Below, piece by piece: positions 1-8,148 of a stretch of DNA of 64,000 bases. Source of the DNA: Enterococcus saigonensis (lineage in GTDB: Bacteria > Bacillota > Bacilli > Lactobacillales > Enterococcaceae). A program made the translations under genes and the position numbers. The notes under the pieces are model-generated. The model made no database searches. It saw only the letters and a list, made by a program, of their open reading frames with translations, and had not been told where the DNA came from. How positions within the stretch are numbered: position 1 is the first letter of the stretch; each line of letters begins with the position of its first letter. The stretch lies in NCBI RefSeq assembly GCF_011397115.1, contig NZ_AP022822.1:1849001-1913000 (forward strand). The letters run 5' to 3'.

Positions 1-46
1 TATTCGCTAAGCCAGCGCCTATCATAATTGCTTTATTTTTTCTCAT
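1..46 (-). CDS. ohyA: Oleate hydratase (myosin-cross-reactive antigen family), N-terminus only
   Basis: Only the first 15 codons lie in the window; the gene runs off the left edge. They read MRKNKAIMIGAGLAN, a start of the FAD-binding Rossmann type (GxGxxN) that in Firmicutes is typical of the oleate hydratase family, where the motif is followed by a methionine-alanine-rich helix. The ATG at 44-46 has a good ribosome binding site (GGAGGG) about 6 nt upstream. Family members hydrate the cis-9 double bond of oleate to give 10-hydroxystearate using FAD as a structural cofactor. With so few residues another flavoprotein cannot be excluded. Confidence 0.45.
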   Translation of the reverse strand, partial: MRKNKAIMIGAGLAN

Positions 47-94
47 CGTAATTCCCTCCAATTAGGAACACTGCAATTGGTTAACTGCCAACTG

Positions 95-223
95 TTATGC
101 TTCAAATTCATCGTATAAATGACTATCGTCTTCAAAAAAACCTGTTTTCTTAGCTAAATACGCAACGCCAAGAGATAAGACGGCAACGCCGATGCCAACG
201 CGTAATAATCCTTTTTTCATCAT
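95..223 (-). CDS. Small single-pass membrane protein, 42 residues, unknown function
   Basis: Forty-two codons with two adjacent ATGs (223 and 220) preceded by AAGGAAG. The spacing is about 5 nt to the first ATG and 8 nt to the second, so either could be used. Residues 3-24 form one hydrophobic segment (GLLRVGIGVAVLSLGVAYLA) with two lysines before it, followed by a short acidic tail (EDDSHLYDEFEA). This suggests an N-in, single transmembrane helix. It lies about 48 nt upstream of the oleate hydratase start on the same strand and is probably cotranscribed. I do not recognise a family. The strong start context and clear membrane topology argue that it is real. Confidence 0.55.
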   Translation of the reverse strand: MMKKGLLRVGIGVAVLSLGVAYLAKKTGFFEDDSHLYDEFEA

Positions 224-549
224 TGTCACTTCCTTTCAGTAACACTTTTAACAGCTCCTTTTTTCTTCCTGATTTAAGAATAGACCTGAATATTTCATTG
301 TGCAAAAATAAACAACTTTACTTTCTCTTCTTTTTAGACATTTTTTTATCACTGTCTAAAACTAAAACTTTTAAAGGTGCTAATTTCATGATTAAAAATA
401 CGAAAAATGAAACTTATTTCTGTTTTTGATTACGTTGTGACCAACTTCACTTTATCTTTTTTTCGGTTTTATAAAATTATTCTTTTTTGTCATTGTCTAT
501 CAAGCCATTTAGTAAAGTAATGTTTCGGCACATTATCTGACCATAAAAC
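224..549. other. Intergenic region, no convincing gene
   Basis: About 325 nt of very AT-rich sequence. On the minus strand TTGTTT and TATTCA with a 17 nt spacer (near 283-311) could be the promoter for the 42-residue peptide and ohyA. A short inverted repeat (TTAGACA at 334-340 with TGTCTAA at 353-359) lies just upstream of it and could be an operator, but I cannot assign a regulator. The plus-strand open frame across 223-429 has no ribosome binding site and a composition typical of AT-rich noise. Confidence 0.4.
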
Positions 550-592
550 AGCAAAAAAGCGTAAACCCAAAACTTGTTTACGCTTTTTTGCT
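550..592. terminator. Bidirectional intrinsic terminator
   Basis: A 17 bp perfect inverted repeat (arms 550-566 and 576-592, 9 nt loop) with A6 and T6 tracts inside the arms, so it can terminate in both directions. It overlaps the stop codon of the DUF5808-like membrane protein gene on the minus strand. Confidence 0.85.
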
Positions 593-1973
593 ATTTTATA
601 GTTTTTTGCAATTTTTGATAAAGTTGTTTGGTCGCTTTTGGTTGCTTAAAAGTAAAATAATAATCTCTGTTTTTGGTGCTAATTTTTAAAAACGGCTTGG
701 AACGTTTATCTAAATACAATGTTGCTTTCTTATCATTTACAACGTAATATCCTGTATTGTAATTATCCCCACCATAACCACTGGTTCGTTCAACTGATCC
801 TTTTAATGAATCTGTCAATGTCACCTCTTGAATAGCTGCTAATGCAATCGTACTCGTAGTAGCAAAAGGAGCTTTTAAAACTAGTGTACTCTCTTTTAAT
901 TCAGCTTGAAATGGTTCTTTGTTAAAGTCCATTATATAAATAGGAATTAACGTTGCAAATAATATGCCAATTACTAAAAGTCCAATTGCACTCATAAATA
1001 TTTTTCCAGCCGGTCTACCCAGATTCATCGTAATATTTAACCCAATTCGATCAGGAATCATCAGACGATGATCACTCGGATTATTATAAACACCAAAACG
1101 CCAATATTGATCTTCTCCTTGATAACGGTACTGTTCTACTTGCGCTAAAAGTGCATCTTGTTTTTTTCGTAGCCGAATTAAATACCAAACAAGCAGCCCC
1201 GACAAACTGCAAATCAAAATAAGAAGCGCCCAAATTATAACTTGGACCCAGATACCTTTTAGCTGACTGGCTAAAAACGGCATTGCCATTGCCAAAATAA
1301 TCATATAAGAAGTTCCTACTGCAACAATGGACCAATCGTGCTTAGTTAGATCGTTATACGCTCGATTAATCCTTTCATTGCTTGTGGGAGCAGCAACCGG
1401 TAAGCGTCGTATGCCATACCACAAAAGAAATGAAATTAGCCAGCCAATACATACAGATACAGAAAAAATTAGTGCACCATCATTTTGAATTTTAAACATC
1501 GCAAAAACCAAAAGCAACGTAAGCAAAAAGGCGGGGACCAAATAACTAAATCCTAACGCTTTTTTATTTTTCATAATGGTAAGTTTTGTATCAATTAGAG
1601 TTGGCGAAACAGGTAATTGCCAGCCTTTTTTTGCTTTTAATTGTGCCATTTGCCGAATATAAGATATTTCTATTCCATAAAATAGCCCCATTGGCACAAG
1701 TAATAATAACCAAAATAATGTCATCAAAATAGATTCATATTGTGTAAATAACAAGGAAAGATTCAGTACACTAAATATTCCTGCAATCTGCCATAAACTA
1801 ACACGATATTTTTTTGCCAGCGTCTTTACTTCTGAATCATTTATGACTTCTTTTGGTAAGGTATTTTCTAAAATAATATTTTTATGTGGTTTCCCTGCCA
1901 GACCTAAAGTAAAAGCCATTATTATATCAAAAAAAATAAGTACTCCAATCAAAATTGCTGCAAGCATCATCAT
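591..1973 (-). CDS. Multi-pass membrane protein, DUF5808/DUF1648-like, partner of a YtrA-type regulator
   Basis: About 460 residues with roughly eight or nine hydrophobic segments. The region near residues 300-340 (RFGVYNNPSDHRLMIPDR, then NLGRPAGK) matches the pattern of the DUF5808 module found in Firmicute membrane proteins that also carry DUF1648. The C-terminal 100 residues after the last helix look soluble and beta-rich (PH-like in this family). An upstream TTG at 1994 is in frame, but the ATG at 1973 is preferred because AGGAAAGAGGG sits directly before it. The gene starts about 20 nt after the stop of the GntR regulator, so the two form an operon. In related loci such proteins accompany YtrA regulators and respond to cell-envelope stress. 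The biochemical role is unknown. Confidence 0.7.
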   Translation of the reverse strand: MMMLAAILIGVLIFFDIIMAFTLGLAGKPHKNIILENTLPKEVINDSEVKTLAKKYRVSLWQIAGIFSVLNLSLLFTQYESILMTLFWLLLLVPMGLFYGIEISYIRQMAQLKAKKGWQLPVSPTLIDTKLTIMKNKKALGFSYLVPAFLLTLLLVFAMFKIQNDGALIFSVSVCIGWLISFLLWYGIRRLPVAAPTSNERINRAYNDLTKHDWSIVAVGTSYMIILAMAMPFLASQLKGIWVQVIIWALLILICSLSGLLVWYLIRLRKKQDALLAQVEQYRYQGEDQYWRFGVYNNPSDHRLMIPDRIGLNITMNLGRPAGKIFMSAIGLLVIGILFATLIPIYIMDFNKEPFQAELKESTLVLKAPFATTSTIALAAIQEVTLTDSLKGSVERTSGYGGDNYNTGYYVVNDKKATLYLDKRSKPFLKISTKNRDYYFTFKQPKATKQLYQKLQKTIK

Positions 1974-1994
1974 TCCCTCTTTCCTTTTAGTCAA

Positions 1995-2387
1995 TTATTC
2001 AAGCGAATTTATAGACTCTGAAAAACCCGACCAAATCTCTTTAATAAAACTATTTACCTCATTTTCTTTTAGTTGATGAACTTTGGCTTCAGCTAATATT
2101 TGTGCTAATCTACTTTTTAACAACTCTTTTTCATCTTTTTGATAAGGTTTGGGTAAAGTAACGATTGAGCCTTTTCTTCTATCGGTAATTAAATATCCTG
2201 CTTCTTTCAACTGATTATAGGATTTGGAAATTGTCATAGTATTAACGCCTACCTCATCGGCTAATTGCCGCACGGTTGGTAAACTTTCACCAACTGCTAA
2301 TTCACCCGTGGCAATTCCCATAATGATTTGTTCACTTAATTGTTGATAAATCGGAATTTCAGAACGCGTGTTAATTTCTAGTAACAT
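1995..2387 (-). CDS. GntR-family transcriptional regulator, YtrA subfamily
   Basis: 130 residues. The N-terminal winged helix (about residues 10-75) has the usual GntR signature, starting IPIYQQLSEQI and continuing with SLPTVRQLADEVGVN and the wing GYLITDRRKGSIV. The C-terminal part is only about 50 residues, too short for FadR/HutC effector domains, which is the hallmark of the YtrA subfamily. AGAGGTGAG lies 4 nt before the ATG. It is first in a two-gene operon with a membrane protein and probably represses its own promoter through the inverted repeat at 2402-2420. The inducing signal in this subfamily is often a cell-wall antibiotic, but nothing here shows that directly. Confidence 0.85.
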   Translation of the reverse strand: MLLEINTRSEIPIYQQLSEQIIMGIATGELAVGESLPTVRQLADEVGVNTMTISKSYNQLKEAGYLITDRRKGSIVTLPKPYQKDEKELLKSRLAQILAEAKVHQLKENEVNSFIKEIWSGFSESINSLE

Positions 2388-2401
2388 ATTCTCACCTCTT
2401 T

Positions 2402-2420
2402 GTATTATTAATTATAATAC
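2402..2420. promoter_or_regulatory. Probable operator of the YtrA-type regulator
   Basis: Perfect inverted repeat GTATTAT-N5-ATAATAC about 15 nt upstream of the regulator start codon, in the region where the -10 element would be. Its position fits autoregulation by the GntR protein. Binding is inferred. Confidence 0.55.
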
Positions 2421-2440
2421 AAACAATACATGGTTGCAAT

Positions 2441-2477
2441 AAAAGAGCGTATCTCAATTACAAAGATACGCTCTTTT
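2441..2477 (-). terminator. Intrinsic terminator of the siderophore uptake operon
   Basis: Perfect 14 bp inverted repeat (2441-2454 and 2464-2477) with a 9 nt loop. It lies 11 nt after the stop codon of the binding-protein gene. Confidence 0.85.
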
Positions 2478-2487
2478 ATTCCGAAAT

Positions 2488-3426
2488 TTAAAATGCACGG
2501 TTTACATTTTCAAGCATGATTTTTACAGATTCTAAACCAGAACCTGCCAAATACCAAACACTTGGATCTAAACTAATTACCTTTTGAGTTTTCCCAGCAT
2601 CTGTTTGCTTAACTAACTCATTTTCAGCAACATTATTTTGACTATCATCGCCGCCGATCGCTTTGGTACGATCTACTACAAAGATAATTGCAGGATCTTT
2701 TTCCAATACATATTCATAAGAAACATTTTGACCATGAGTCGAAGCTTTAATTTTATCATCGGCTTCTTTAAAGCCAAAGGTATCATGGACAATGCCAAAA
2801 CGAGAACCTTTGCCATAAGCAGAAATATTTCCTTCATTTGCTAACAATACCAATGCTTTTCCACTAGTCGCTGCTTTTTTCTTCGTAGCCTCTATTTCCT
2901 TTTGTAAAGAATTAATTTTTTCTTTTGCTTTTTCTTCCTTATCAAAGATTTTAGCAATCGCTGTTACTTGTTGTTGAATAGAGCCCCAAGTATTGCTATT
3001 GTCTGTTGAAAAGAAAATCGTGGGTGCAATCTTTTCCAAATCTTTTTGAAAATCTCGTTGACGTCCTGAAATAATAATTAAATCAGGTTTTAATGCATTA
3101 ATTTTTTCCAAGTCAGGTTCTTTAATCCCACCAGCAGATTCAACTTTTTTATAGTCTCGCAAGAAGTCAGGCAAGTTATCTGTTGCTGCACCGACAACGG
3201 TATCCCCAACGCCTAAACTATTCATTGTATCTAATGCGCTATTATCAAAGACGACGACTTTTTTTGGTGTTTTTGGTACAGTTATTTTGCCGTTGGCATC
3301 TTGGATTGTTACTTCACTTTTATTTTTTGCAGCCGCTGATTCCTGTGTATCGGCATTACCATTATTACTACATCCAGCTAATAGCAACATTGCTGTTGCT
3401 GCCATCATTAAAACTATTTTTTTCAT
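2488..3426 (-). CDS. yclQ: Siderophore-binding lipoprotein of an iron ABC importer (YclQ/FatB type)
   Basis: 312 residues. The lipoprotein signal has the lipobox LLAGC with Cys at about 19, so the protein is expected to be anchored on the outer face of the membrane. The mature part is a class III periplasmic-binding fold (helical backbone type): VTIQDANGKITVPKTPKKVV near 40-60 starts the first lobe, PDLIIISGRQ near 115 is the conserved strand-turn, and the C-terminal lobe ends with an LAGSGLESVKIML helix. Gene order permease-permease-ATPase-binding protein is the same as Bacillus subtilis yclNOPQ, the petrobactin importer, so a catecholate or mixed siderophore is likely. The exact ligand cannot be read from sequence. 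It is last in a Fur-type operon and is followed by a strong terminator. Confidence 0.85.
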   Translation of the reverse strand: MKKIVLMMAATAMLLLAGCSNNGNADTQESAAAKNKSEVTIQDANGKITVPKTPKKVVVFDNSALDTMNSLGVGDTVVGAATDNLPDFLRDYKKVESAGGIKEPDLEKINALKPDLIIISGRQRDFQKDLEKIAPTIFFSTDNSNTWGSIQQQVTAIAKIFDKEEKAKEKINSLQKEIEATKKKAATSGKALVLLANEGNISAYGKGSRFGIVHDTFGFKEADDKIKASTHGQNVSYEYVLEKDPAIIFVVDRTKAIGGDDSQNNVAENELVKQTDAGKTQKVISLDPSVWYLAGSGLESVKIMLENVNRAF

Positions 3427-3458
3427 TATTTCCTCCCAAAAAAATTATTGATAAGCGA

Positions 3459-4235
3459 CTATTCGCTAATATCTGTTGCGTCAAAATACATGCAGACTCG
3501 TTTTCCCATCAACTCGCATACACGAATGTTCATATCGTAAAGCTCGCCTAAAACTTCTGAGGTAATAACTTCTGCAACTGTCCCCATCTTAAACAAGCAA
3601 CCATCTTTTAACGCGACAATTGTATCAGCAAAAGCAGCCGCAAAATTAATATCGTGAATAACTAAGAAAATCGTTTTTTGCGTTTTTTTTACTAATCTTT
3701 TTAAGAGTCGCATCAAATGATTAGCATGGTTCATATCCAAATTATTTAAAGGCTCATCTAGCAAAATGTATTCTGTATCTTGCGCTAAGATCATCGCAAT
3801 ATAAGCTCTTTGCAATTGACCACCAGATAAATTTTGTAACTCAACTTCTGCCAATTCTGTTAAAGACATCGCTGTAATCGCCTCTGAAATGATTCGCCGA
3901 TCGTCTTTATTTAAACGACCACGACTGTAAGGAAAACGACCAAACGCGACCAACTCCGCCACCGTTAAGCGCGCTTGCAATTGATTATTTTGTTTTAAAA
4001 TTGCCAGACGTTTGGCTAATTCTTTAGACTGCCATGTTCTGATTTCACCATTATCAATAAAAAGTTCCCCACTAAATTCACCTTGTAGGCGGCTCATAAT
4101 ACTTAACAACGTACTTTTGCCGGCGCCATTGGGACCAATAAAGGCAACGATTTCACCTTTAGGAAGTTGAAGTTCGATTCTATCTAGAACGATTTTTTGT
4201 TGGTACACTTTACTTACTTCTTTAATCTCAATCAT
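3459..4235 (-). CDS. yclP: Iron-siderophore ABC importer, ATPase subunit (YclP/FepC type)
   Basis: 258 residues. Walker A GPNGAGKST near 34-42, Q-loop near 80, signature LSGGQLQRAYIAMILAQD near 136, Walker B EYILLDEP near 156-163 and a switch histidine in VIHDINFAAAF near 190. All catalytic elements are present. The ATG overlaps the end of the upstream permease by 4 nt, indicating translational coupling. It energises uptake of the siderophore captured by the lipoprotein encoded just downstream. Confidence 0.9.
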   Translation of the reverse strand: MIEIKEVSKVYQQKIVLDRIELQLPKGEIVAFIGPNGAGKSTLLSIMSRLQGEFSGELFIDNGEIRTWQSKELAKRLAILKQNNQLQARLTVAELVAFGRFPYSRGRLNKDDRRIISEAITAMSLTELAEVELQNLSGGQLQRAYIAMILAQDTEYILLDEPLNNLDMNHANHLMRLLKRLVKKTQKTIFLVIHDINFAAAFADTIVALKDGCLFKMGTVAEVITSEVLGELYDMNIRVCELMGKRVCMYFDATDISE

Positions 4236-5185
4236 CCCTTTTTCCTTTCCAAAATAATTTTAATGATAAAAAATAAACCACCAATAAATTGGATTAAAAT
4301 GCTGATTGTCGTTTTTAAACCAAATACTTGTTCTAATAAAAATTGGCCGCCAACTAAAAAAATCACCGCAATTAAACTGGCTCCTACAAAAAGCTGGCGA
4401 TGGTTGTCTCTAGGGAAGACTTCATAGCTAATAGTTGTAATCACAAAACCTAAAAAGATTGTGGGGCCTACTAAAGCCGTAGCAATGCCAGTAGCTGCAG
4501 CGATAAAAAATAACAATAATTTTTGTAAAAAAGCAACCGAAATCCCTAAATTGACAGCTAGGTCAACCCCTAGGTGCAAGGCATCTAACTCTGGCGTAAA
4601 ATGCCAGAAAAACCCAACAATTATCAGCAATAATCCTGTGCTGATAACTAAATGATGGCTGGAAACATTACTAAAACTAGCAAAAAGCTGCCCTTGCAAT
4701 AAATCATATTCATTTGGGTCCATTAAAACCTGCAAAAAGGTACTAATACTTGAAAATAAATTTGAGGCAACCATCCCCACTAATAAGAGTGTAAATAAGT
4801 CTTTCCCTGATTTTCCTAGAAAAAAAATGATAAAAACAACACTGAGTCCTGCCATTAAAATAATGTTTAATAAAAATAATCCCGTTGACTTTTCTGCCAA
4901 GAGACTCACGCCACCTAGTAGAAAAAACAGGCCTGTTTGCACCAGTACATATAACTGATCAATTCCCAAGATACCAGGGGTTAAAAACTTATTTTGCGTC
5001 AATGTTTGAAAAGTAATCGTGCTAACTGTTGTTAAAATCGCAACTAAGATGAAGGCTAAAAGTTTCTTTCCTCGTAAGGCCAAAGCAAAAGACCAATTTC
5101 CATACGTCCCATAACTTAGATATAGTCCTACTAAAAGGCAGGCTAAAATCGTTAGCAATAAAAATTTTATCCCATAAGATTTCAT
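4232..5185 (-). CDS. yclO: Iron-siderophore ABC importer, permease subunit (YclO type)
   Basis: 317 residues, about nine or ten hydrophobic segments, FecCD/BtuC fold. The cytoplasmic coupling region (GIATALVGPTIFLGFVITTI, about 238-257) corresponds to the conserved segment that contacts the ATPase. It overlaps both neighbours by 4 nt. It forms a heterodimeric channel with the product of the gene immediately upstream. Confidence 0.87.
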   Translation of the reverse strand: MKSYGIKFLLLTILACLLVGLYLSYGTYGNWSFALALRGKKLLAFILVAILTTVSTITFQTLTQNKFLTPGILGIDQLYVLVQTGLFFLLGGVSLLAEKSTGLFLLNIILMAGLSVVFIIFFLGKSGKDLFTLLLVGMVASNLFSSISTFLQVLMDPNEYDLLQGQLFASFSNVSSHHLVISTGLLLIIVGFFWHFTPELDALHLGVDLAVNLGISVAFLQKLLLFFIAAATGIATALVGPTIFLGFVITTISYEVFPRDNHRQLFVGASLIAVIFLVGGQFLLEQVFGLKTTISILIQFIGGLFFIIKIILERKKG

Positions 5186-6129
5186 GCAAATTTGCGTCTC
5201 CTTATAATTAACGTTAGAAAAATAATGCCACCAATCACCCCGACTACAACACTAACCGGTAACTCGTAGGGGGCAATTAACACTCGAGCTAACAAATCGC
5301 AAATTAATAAAAAGTTGGCACCGAAAATGGCAGTGAAAGCTAAGGAGTGATTCAAATGATCTCCAAAATACCAAGTCACAAGATTTGGCACAATTATTCC
5401 TAAAAAAGGGATACTACCTACCATGATTAAAACGACACTCGATCCTAATGCAACTAAACCCAAGACGCAAAACTGCATCAATTTAACATTCACACCTAAA
5501 TTTTGCGCCAAATCATCGCCTAAACTTAACACCATAATTTGTTGTAATAACAAAAAAATAATGATAAACACCGGAATCGTTAAATAAATTAAACGATAAT
5601 CCTCTTTCATAATTGTCGCAAAATTTCCTTGTAACCACGAAGACATATTTTGCACCAACTGAAATTGATAACCAAAAAAATTGGCAAGTGCACCAATCAC
5701 ATTACCAAACATCATACCTGTTAATGGTACGATTAACGGGTTATTTTTTGGCAATAGGCGGGTCAAAAATAGGAAAACTAAAACACCAATATAGCTGAAA
5801 ATGAAAGCAACAAAAGAACGTTGCCAGATACTACTGTTGGGCATAAATAACATGACTAACAAGATTCCAAAACGCGCTGAGTCCACCATGCCAATCGAAC
5901 TCGTAGAAACAAAACGATTTTGTAATACCTTTTGCATCACAAGCCCACAAACACTTAGCATACTCCCCGCTAAAACAATACTGACAGTACGAGGTAAACG
6001 CGTTTCTTCTAAAAGAAGCCACTGACTCTTTGTCCCTGCTATCAAACCAGTAAGACGCATTTCTCCCACACCAATAAAAATTGAAAGCAGACATAAAATG
6101 ACAAGTAAAAAGATTCCTATTTTTTTCAC
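5182..6129 (-). CDS. yclN: Iron-siderophore ABC importer, permease subunit (YclN type)
   Basis: About 315 residues of FecCD permease type. LPRTVSIVLAGSMLSVCGLV near 45-65 and MVGSIPFLGIIVPNLVTW near 240-257 are the conserved segments. No ATG is available at the start. Two in-frame GTG codons occur at 6135 and 6129, and AGGG lies 2 nt and 8 nt before them respectively, so 6129 is preferred. It is the first gene of the four-gene importer operon and lies just downstream of a Fur-like box, so iron repression is expected. Confidence 0.85.
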   Translation of the reverse strand: MKKIGIFLLVILCLLSIFIGVGEMRLTGLIAGTKSQWLLLEETRLPRTVSIVLAGSMLSVCGLVMQKVLQNRFVSTSSIGMVDSARFGILLVMLFMPNSSIWQRSFVAFIFSYIGVLVFLFLTRLLPKNNPLIVPLTGMMFGNVIGALANFFGYQFQLVQNMSSWLQGNFATIMKEDYRLIYLTIPVFIIIFLLLQQIMVLSLGDDLAQNLGVNVKLMQFCVLGLVALGSSVVLIMVGSIPFLGIIVPNLVTWYFGDHLNHSLAFTAIFGANFLLICDLLARVLIAPYELPVSVVVGVIGGIIFLTLIIRRRKFA

Positions 6130-6153
6130 ATGCACAACCCTAACTATCTAATT

Positions 6154-6172
6154 GATAATGATTCTCACTTTC
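6154..6172. promoter_or_regulatory. Fur box upstream of the siderophore importer
   Basis: GATAATGATTCTCACTTTC matches 16 of 19 positions of the classical Fur box (mismatches at 11, 15 and 17). It sits about 25 nt before the start of the first importer gene, so iron-dependent repression by a Fur-family protein is likely. Confidence 0.8.
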
Positions 6173-6270
6173 AATTAACTATACGCAATTATCTTCAAAA
6201 TGACAACAGAAAAATGATGTTTTTTTATCACTTTTTCAACCTTTTATTTTTCTCTTTCAAATCTTTTACG

Positions 6271-6298
6271 TTGGTACGGATAAAAAACATGCTATACT
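6271..6298 (+). promoter_or_regulatory. Sigma-A promoter of the MarR gene
   Basis: TTGGTA, 16 nt spacer, TATACT, with TG one base before the -10 hexamer. It lies 35 nt upstream of the MarR start. Confidence 0.55.
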
Positions 6299-6332
6299 TA
6301 CGCCAGAACATATTTTATTGAAGGTGAAAATT

Positions 6333-6785
6333 ATGCAGCGTCAACAAGTACTGATGAGTCAACTGATGGATTTAACGAATGAATTAATCTGGCTCAATCG
6401 ACCAGAAATGCAAAGTGCCTTAAAAGGGTATAAATTGAACGAAATTGAGTTGCTTGAAAAAATTGGATTACTCACTCATCCCAACGTAACCAAGTTAGCC
6501 AATGCTACTTATATGACTCGCGGTGCCATTAGTAAACTAACTAAAAAACTAATGGAAAAAGAGTTAATCACCAGTTATCAATTACCTGAAAATAAAAAAG
6601 AAATCTATTTTCGTTTAACAACTCAAGGAGAACACATTAACCAAACCCACCAAATGCTACATCAGCGCTTTGCCAATCGCGATAAAGAGGTTTTTACGAA
6701 TATGACCGATGAAGAATTTGACACTGTTTTTCGTTTTATCGGCCGCTACCGTGAACACTTGAAAAAATTGCCGAAATCCCGCTAA
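6333..6785 (+). CDS. MarR-family transcriptional regulator
   Basis: 150 residues from the ATG at 6333. An in-frame TTG at 6318 is rejected because GAAGGTGA, the ribosome binding site, lies between it and the ATG. The winged helix spans about residues 35-105: ELLEKIGLLTHPNVTKLA, then the recognition helix TRGAISKLTKKLMEKELI and the wing around PENKKEIYFRLT. Long N- and C-terminal helices would form the dimer interface. It is divergent from the siderophore operon and just upstream of a drug-type MFS pump whose promoter carries two copies of a 14-16 bp repeat. The simplest reading is local repression of that pump, relieved by a small molecule. Confidence 0.85.
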   Translation: MQRQQVLMSQLMDLTNELIWLNRPEMQSALKGYKLNEIELLEKIGLLTHPNVTKLANATYMTRGAISKLTKKLMEKELITSYQLPENKKEIYFRLTTQGEHINQTHQMLHQRFANRDKEVFTNMTDEEFDTVFRFIGRYREHLKKLPKSR

Positions 6786-6815
6786 TCCCCTAGCTTACTC
6801 TAATCAATAATTTAT

Positions 6816-6862
6816 AAAAACCCCACACACTTGAAAGTAAATCATGTGTGTGGGGTTTTTTG
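6816..6862. terminator. Intrinsic terminator after the MarR gene
   Basis: Stem AACCCCACACAC-type with 11-12 bp (right arm ending GTGTGTGGGG at 6845-6855) followed by T6. A-runs on the left side make it partly bidirectional. It ends just before the -35 element of the MFS promoter. Confidence 0.8.
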
Positions 6863-6917
6863 TTGACAAAGAAACATAAAAGTTTTACACTCATTTTTGT
6901 TAACAAAGAAACAAAAT
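6861..6917 (+). promoter_or_regulatory. Promoter of the MFS gene with two direct repeats (candidate MarR operators)
   Basis: TTGACA (6863-6868), 17 nt spacer, TACACT (6886-6891). A repeat TGTTGACAAAGAAACA begins at 6861 and recurs as TGTTAACAAAGAAACA at 6898, 37 bp apart, with one mismatch. The first copy covers the -35 element and the second covers the initial transcribed region, a layout suited to repression by the neighbouring MarR protein. Binding itself is inferred. Confidence 0.65.
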
Positions 6918-6936
6918 TATATTGGAGGAAATTTCA

Positions 6937-8148
6937 ATGAACCACTCTTATTCAAATAAACATGCATTAATTTTTGGTTTTATTTCGGTCTTTTTAACTG
7001 GACTTGGCCTAACGATTGTAAATCCAGTCTTACCATTTTTAGTCGCACCTTATGTTAAGGTTAGTCAACAAGCAAGCGTTGTAACATGTTTAGCCGCAGC
7101 TTATGCAACCGCGCTGTTTTTAGCAGCGCCGATTTTAGGCGCATTAAGTGATCACTTTGGTAGACGCCCGATTTTGATTATCAGTTTAATTGGGGCTGCC
7201 ATTGGTTATAGTATTTTTGGTGTCGGTGGCTCGTTAAGGCTGTTGTTCTTAGGACGCATCATTGACGGCATAACAGGTGGTGAAATCGCAGCAATTTTCG
7301 CTTACTTTGCCGATATTACGCCCGTTGAAAAACGAACACACTATTTTGGCTGGATTAGCGCCATTGTAGGTATTGGGACCGCACTAGGACCTGTTATCGG
7401 CGGCTTATTAGCTAATTTTGGTAACAATACCCCATTTTTTGTTGGGGCCGCAATTAGCATATTGAATGCAGCTTATGGTTTCTTTTTTATGCCTGAAAGC
7501 TTGCCACAAGAAAGAAGAAGTCAAAACATTTCTTTTCAAAGATTGAATCCTTTAAAGCAGTTGGTTACCATTTTAAAGTTACCCATCATTAATCGCCTTT
7601 TATTTACTGCTTTTTTACTTTGGTTACCTAATGGCGGCTTGCAGTCAATTTTTTCACAATTTTCAATCGATACTTTTGCTTGGAAACCGACAATTATCGG
7701 TCTGATGTTCTCGCTGATTGGTATTTTAGATATTGTATCGCAAACCTTTCTTATGCCCTTACTTTTGAAACATTTTTCCGACCAAAAAATCATCTCCTTG
7801 GGTATGATAGCAGAAATTTTCGGCTATCTCTTTATTGGTAGCGCCTATCTTACCCAACGGACAATTATTTTTGTTTTAGGCATGATAATTTTTAGTTTAG
7901 GCGACGCTATCTTCAATCCTGCGTTTAACGGCTTGCTGTCAAAATCTGCCGACGAAAACAGACAAGGACAAGTGCAAGGTGGTGCCCAAAGCATCCAAGC
8001 TTTAGCAAGAATTATTGGTCCCATTGTTGTCGGACAACTTTATCACTTTAGCCACTTTAGCCCTGCTGTTTTAGGCGTTGTCTTTATTTTTTGTTCTTTT
8101 TTATTTTTACAGCAAAGCAAACCTGCTCTGCACAATAAAAAATTATAA
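6937..8148 (+). CDS. MFS drug-type efflux transporter (DHA1/TetA-like, 12 segments)
   Basis: 403 residues from the ATG at 6937. The in-frame TTG at 6922 overlaps the TTGGAGGAA ribosome binding site and is rejected. There are twelve predicted membrane segments. Motif A between segments 2 and 3 reads GALSDHFGRRPI, and motif C of drug antiporters in segment 5 reads GIGTALGPVIGG. These place it among proton-coupled drug/H+ antiporters of the TetA/Bcr kind. Tetracycline specificity cannot be claimed from sequence alone. It is probably controlled by the MarR protein encoded immediately upstream. Confidence 0.82.
   Translation: MNHSYSNKHALIFGFISVFLTGLGLTIVNPVLPFLVAPYVKVSQQASVVTCLAAAYATALFLAAPILGALSDHFGRRPILIISLIGAAIGYSIFGVGGSLRLLFLGRIIDGITGGEIAAIFAYFADITPVEKRTHYFGWISAIVGIGTALGPVIGGLLANFGNNTPFFVGAAISILNAAYGFFFMPESLPQERRSQNISFQRLNPLKQLVTILKLPIINRLLFTAFLLWLPNGGLQSIFSQFSIDTFAWKPTIIGLMFSLIGILDIVSQTFLMPLLLKHFSDQKIISLGMIAEIFGYLFIGSAYLTQRTIIFVLGMIIFSLGDAIFNPAFNGLLSKSADENRQGQVQGGAQSIQALARIIGPIVVGQLYHFSHFSPAVLGVVFIFCSFLFLQQSKPALHNKKL

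Noticed and set aside
223..429. 68-codon plus-strand frame near the left edge
   Set aside because: No ribosome binding site; rich in Phe, Leu and Ser from AT-rich noncoding sequence; overlaps the upstream region of the small membrane peptide.
1974..1994. TTG start for the DUF5808-like protein directly after the GntR stop
   Set aside because: The ribosome binding site lies inside this stretch and points to the ATG at 1973.
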